This document shows positions 5,441 to 6,948 of a stretch of 6,948 bases of DNA, one piece after another; the stretch's first letter is position 1, and each line of letters begins with the position of its first letter. Where the stretch lies: positions 1 through 6,948 of the forward strand of contig JAWWBR010000170.1 in assembly GCA_033720855.1 (NCBI GenBank), in the 5' to 3' direction. A model generated the notes under the pieces. That model worked only from the letters and a program-made list of their open reading frames with translations. It did not search any database and was not told the DNA's origin. The stretch is from SMXQ01 sp033720855. GTDB taxonomy: Bacteria > Pseudomonadota > Alphaproteobacteria > SMXQ01. The translations under genes were made by a program, and so were the position numbers.

Positions 5441-6436
5441 ATGACCGCCACCGTCGGCCTTATCGGCATCGGCAATCTCGGTTTCGCCATCGCCCAGAAC
5501 CTCTTGGGCGCCGGGCACCGGGTCATCGGCTTTCGCCGCACCATGATGGAGAAGTTCATCGCCGCCGGCGGCGAGGCCGCCGCCTCGCCCCGGGAGGTCG
5601 CCGAAAAGGCCGATCTGGTGCTGACCTCCCTGCCGTCGCGCGCGGCGCTCAACGAGGTCTTCTGCGGGCCTGAGGGGCTCCTCGCCGCCGGCCGCGCCGG
5701 GCTCGACGTGTTCGAACTGTCCACCGTCTCGCTCAAGGAAAAGCTGGCGATCAAGGCCGCGGCCGATGCCGCCCGGGTGACCATGGTCGATTGCACCATC
5801 AGCGGCAATCCCGTCTACATTGCCGCCCGCAATGCCGCGGTGTTCGCTGGTGGCGACCGCGCCGCCTTCGACCGCTGGGCCCCGGTGCTCCGCGACATCA
5901 CCGACAAGGTGACCTGGATGGGGCCGTTCGGCACCGGCCGGCTGGCCAAGTTCGTGGCGCTCTACCTGGTCGCGGTCCATACCCTGGCCGCGGCCGAGGC
6001 CTTCGAGCTGGCGAGCCGGGCGGGGCTCGACCGCGCCGCCATGTTCGAGGCGATCAAGGGCTCCAACGCGACCTCGGCGATGTTCGAAAGCCGCGGTGCG
6101 CTGATGGTGGATCGCGATTACGAGGACTACGATGCCGACAAGCGCCGGGAGACCAAGGCACGCCAAGCCAGGGGCGAGGTGCCCAACCGGGGGATGGCCA
6201 ACCGGGTGCGCCAGATCGAGCGGCTGGGCCGGTTGGCCGCGGAGCTCGGCGGCCGCTACCCGCTGCTCGCGGCCATGAACCAGGCCTACGGCGAGGCCGT
6301 CGCCGGAGGCTTCGGCGTCTACGATATCGCCGAGGTGTTCGAATACCTGATGTCGGGGCCGGACGGGGCGGCCGACCTCGATGCCGTCCTCGGCCTTATC
6401 GACCGCCTGGATGCGGTGGTCGAACGTCAGGCCTGA
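5441..6436 (+). CDS. NAD(P)-dependent oxidoreductase, divergent beta-hydroxyacid dehydrogenase family
   Basis: A 331-residue protein of the 3-hydroxyisobutyrate dehydrogenase/tartronate semialdehyde reductase family. The N-terminal Rossmann domain has GIGNLG (9-14), and Arg32-Arg33 after the second strand suggests NADP(H). DCTISGNP (117-124) keeps the substrate-binding Ser-Gly of the DxxxSGG motif but has Asn123 in place of the second Gly, and Lys170 matches the catalytic lysine (GRLAKFV), followed by the all-helical C-terminal domain (EAFELASRAGLD). Departures from the family: the Asn normally four residues after the lysine is Leu174, the KD pair of the C-terminal helix appears as Arg257-Gln258, and a charged stretch at about 224-250 looks inserted, making the protein longer than the usual 290-300. 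It probably still binds NADP(H) and may reduce or oxidise an unusual hydroxyacid or aldehyde; the substrate is unknown. It follows a terminator and precedes the Rieske gene by 81 nt. Confidence 0.85.
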   Translation: MTATVGLIGIGNLGFAIAQNLLGAGHRVIGFRRTMMEKFIAAGGEAAASPREVAEKADLVLTSLPSRAALNEVFCGPEGLLAAGRAGLDVFELSTVSLKEKLAIKAAADAARVTMVDCTISGNPVYIAARNAAVFAGGDRAAFDRWAPVLRDITDKVTWMGPFGTGRLAKFVALYLVAVHTLAAAEAFELASRAGLDRAAMFEAIKGSNATSAMFESRGALMVDRDYEDYDADKRRETKARQARGEVPNRGMANRVRQIERLGRLAAELGGRYPLLAAMNQAYGEAVAGGFGVYDIAEVFEYLMSGPDGAADLDAVLGLIDRLDAVVERQA

Positions 6437-6477
6437 GGGGCGGACACCGGCCTCGGCGTCGGCGCTTGTCCGCGCCC
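6437..6477 (+). repeat. Inverted repeat (mRNA hairpin) between oxidoreductase and Rieske genes
   Basis: GCGGACA (6440-6446) pairs with TGTCCGC (6467-6473), and flanking GGG (6437-6439) can pair with CCC (6475-6477) across a one-base bulge. The 20-nt loop is GC-rich and may fold further. It starts directly after the oxidoreductase stop. No T-run follows, so it is not a standard terminator. It could stabilise the 3' end of the upstream message or be a pause or processing site. Confidence 0.5.
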
Positions 6478-6517
6478 ACCGCCTCGGCGTAAGATTCGCA
6501 CAAAACAGGGGATGGAG

Positions 6518-6948
6518 ATGGCCGCGAAAAGGGCGCTGAAACTCGTTGATCTGGAGCCGGTCGGGCCGGGGACGCCGGCGGGGCGCTATCTGCGCCTCTT
6601 CTGGCAGCCGGTGATGCGGGCCAAGGACCTGGCCCCGGGCCGGGCCAAGCCGCTCGAGATCCTGGGCGAGAAGTTCACCATCTACCGCGGCGCGGACGGC
6701 GCCGCCCATGTGGTCGGCTACCGCTGCCCCCACCGGGGCACGCCGCTCAGCCTCGGCTGGGTCGAGGGCGACGGGTTGCGCTGCCGCTACCACGGCTGGA
6801 AGTTCGATTGCCGCGGGCAATGCCTGGAGCAGCCCAACGAGGACCGGCCGTTTGCCGAGAAGGTGGCGATGCCGTCCTACCCGACCGAGGAATATGTCGG
6901 GCTGATCTTCGCCTATCTGGGGGAGGGGGCGGCGCCGCCGTTCCCGCG
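6518..6948 (+). CDS. Rieske [2Fe-2S] oxygenase subunit, phthalate dioxygenase-like (3'-partial)
   Basis: 143 codons are visible before the window ends. The opening (LEPVGPGTPAGRYLRLFWQPV) is typical of the phthalate 4,5-dioxygenase/LigXa/VanA-like group of Rieske oxygenases. The Rieske cluster motif is complete: Cys70-Pro-His72, 16 residues, then Cys89-Arg-Tyr-His92 (CPH...CRYHGW), which bind the [2Fe-2S] centre. The catalytic domain with the mononuclear iron site lies beyond the window. Such enzymes take electrons from a separate reductase and either dihydroxylate aromatic rings or remove O-methyl groups. The ATG at 6518 is preferred because AGGGG (6507-6511) lies 6 nt before it; an in-frame ATG at 6512 directly abuts that site. 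The neighbouring hydroxycinnamate-type genes favour an aromatic substrate, but which reaction cannot be told. Confidence 0.9.
   Translation, partial: MAAKRALKLVDLEPVGPGTPAGRYLRLFWQPVMRAKDLAPGRAKPLEILGEKFTIYRGADGAAHVVGYRCPHRGTPLSLGWVEGDGLRCRYHGWKFDCRGQCLEQPNEDRPFAEKVAMPSYPTEEYVGLIFAYLGEGAAPPFP

Noticed and set aside
6437..6477. Hairpin after the oxidoreductase gene as an intrinsic terminator
   Set aside because: No T-run follows the stem, so it is listed only as an inverted repeat.
5324..6820. Minus-strand open frame of 498 codons opposite the oxidoreductase and Rieske genes
   Set aside because: Despite its length it crosses two recognised plus-strand genes and the terminator, and shows no motif of its own.

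Overview
The window is GC-rich and densely coding. Third codon positions are mostly G or C, and long spurious open frames lie opposite the real genes. This fits a high-GC proteobacterium, most likely an alphaproteobacterium; that assignment is inference from composition and gene content, since no phylogenetic marker is present. There are six protein genes: one on the minus strand running off the left edge, and five on the plus strand, the last running off the right edge. I see no RNA genes, CRISPR arrays, insertion sequences or attachment sites.

Layout. (1) 862 down to 1, minus strand: an ATP-grasp ligase resembling cyanophycin synthetase, lacking its C-terminus. (2) 863-1074: a divergent intergenic region with a consensus -35 box (TTGACA) and an imperfect direct repeat. 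(3) 1075-5327, plus strand: three genes with no terminator between them. They encode an ADP-forming acyl-CoA synthetase of the type to which feruloyl-CoA synthetase FerA belongs, an acyl-CoA dehydrogenase, and a crotonase closely resembling hydroxycinnamoyl-CoA hydratase-lyase. (4) 5365-5403: a strong intrinsic terminator. (5) 5441-6436: a divergent beta-hydroxyacid dehydrogenase family oxidoreductase with altered catalytic positions. (6) 6518-6948: the N-terminal Rieske part of a ring-hydroxylating or O-demethylating oxygenase.

How the genes may work together. The three-gene unit can activate a carboxylic acid to its CoA thioester, desaturate the side chain at C2-C3, and hydrate (possibly also cleave) the enoyl-CoA. 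This parallels the hydroxycinnamate loci of Acinetobacter (hca) and Sphingobium (ferA/ferB). A Rieske oxygenase downstream fits a ring-modification or O-demethylation step on an aromatic product. The main surprise is in the hydratase. It aligns almost without gaps to hydroxycinnamoyl-CoA hydratase-lyase, yet Tyr239, which contacts the substrate phenol, is Gly here, and Met70 and Ser123 are Gln and Thr. It also has an unusual lysine-rich N-terminal tail. The cluster may therefore be a variant phenylpropanoid-type pathway with a different substrate; this is inference.
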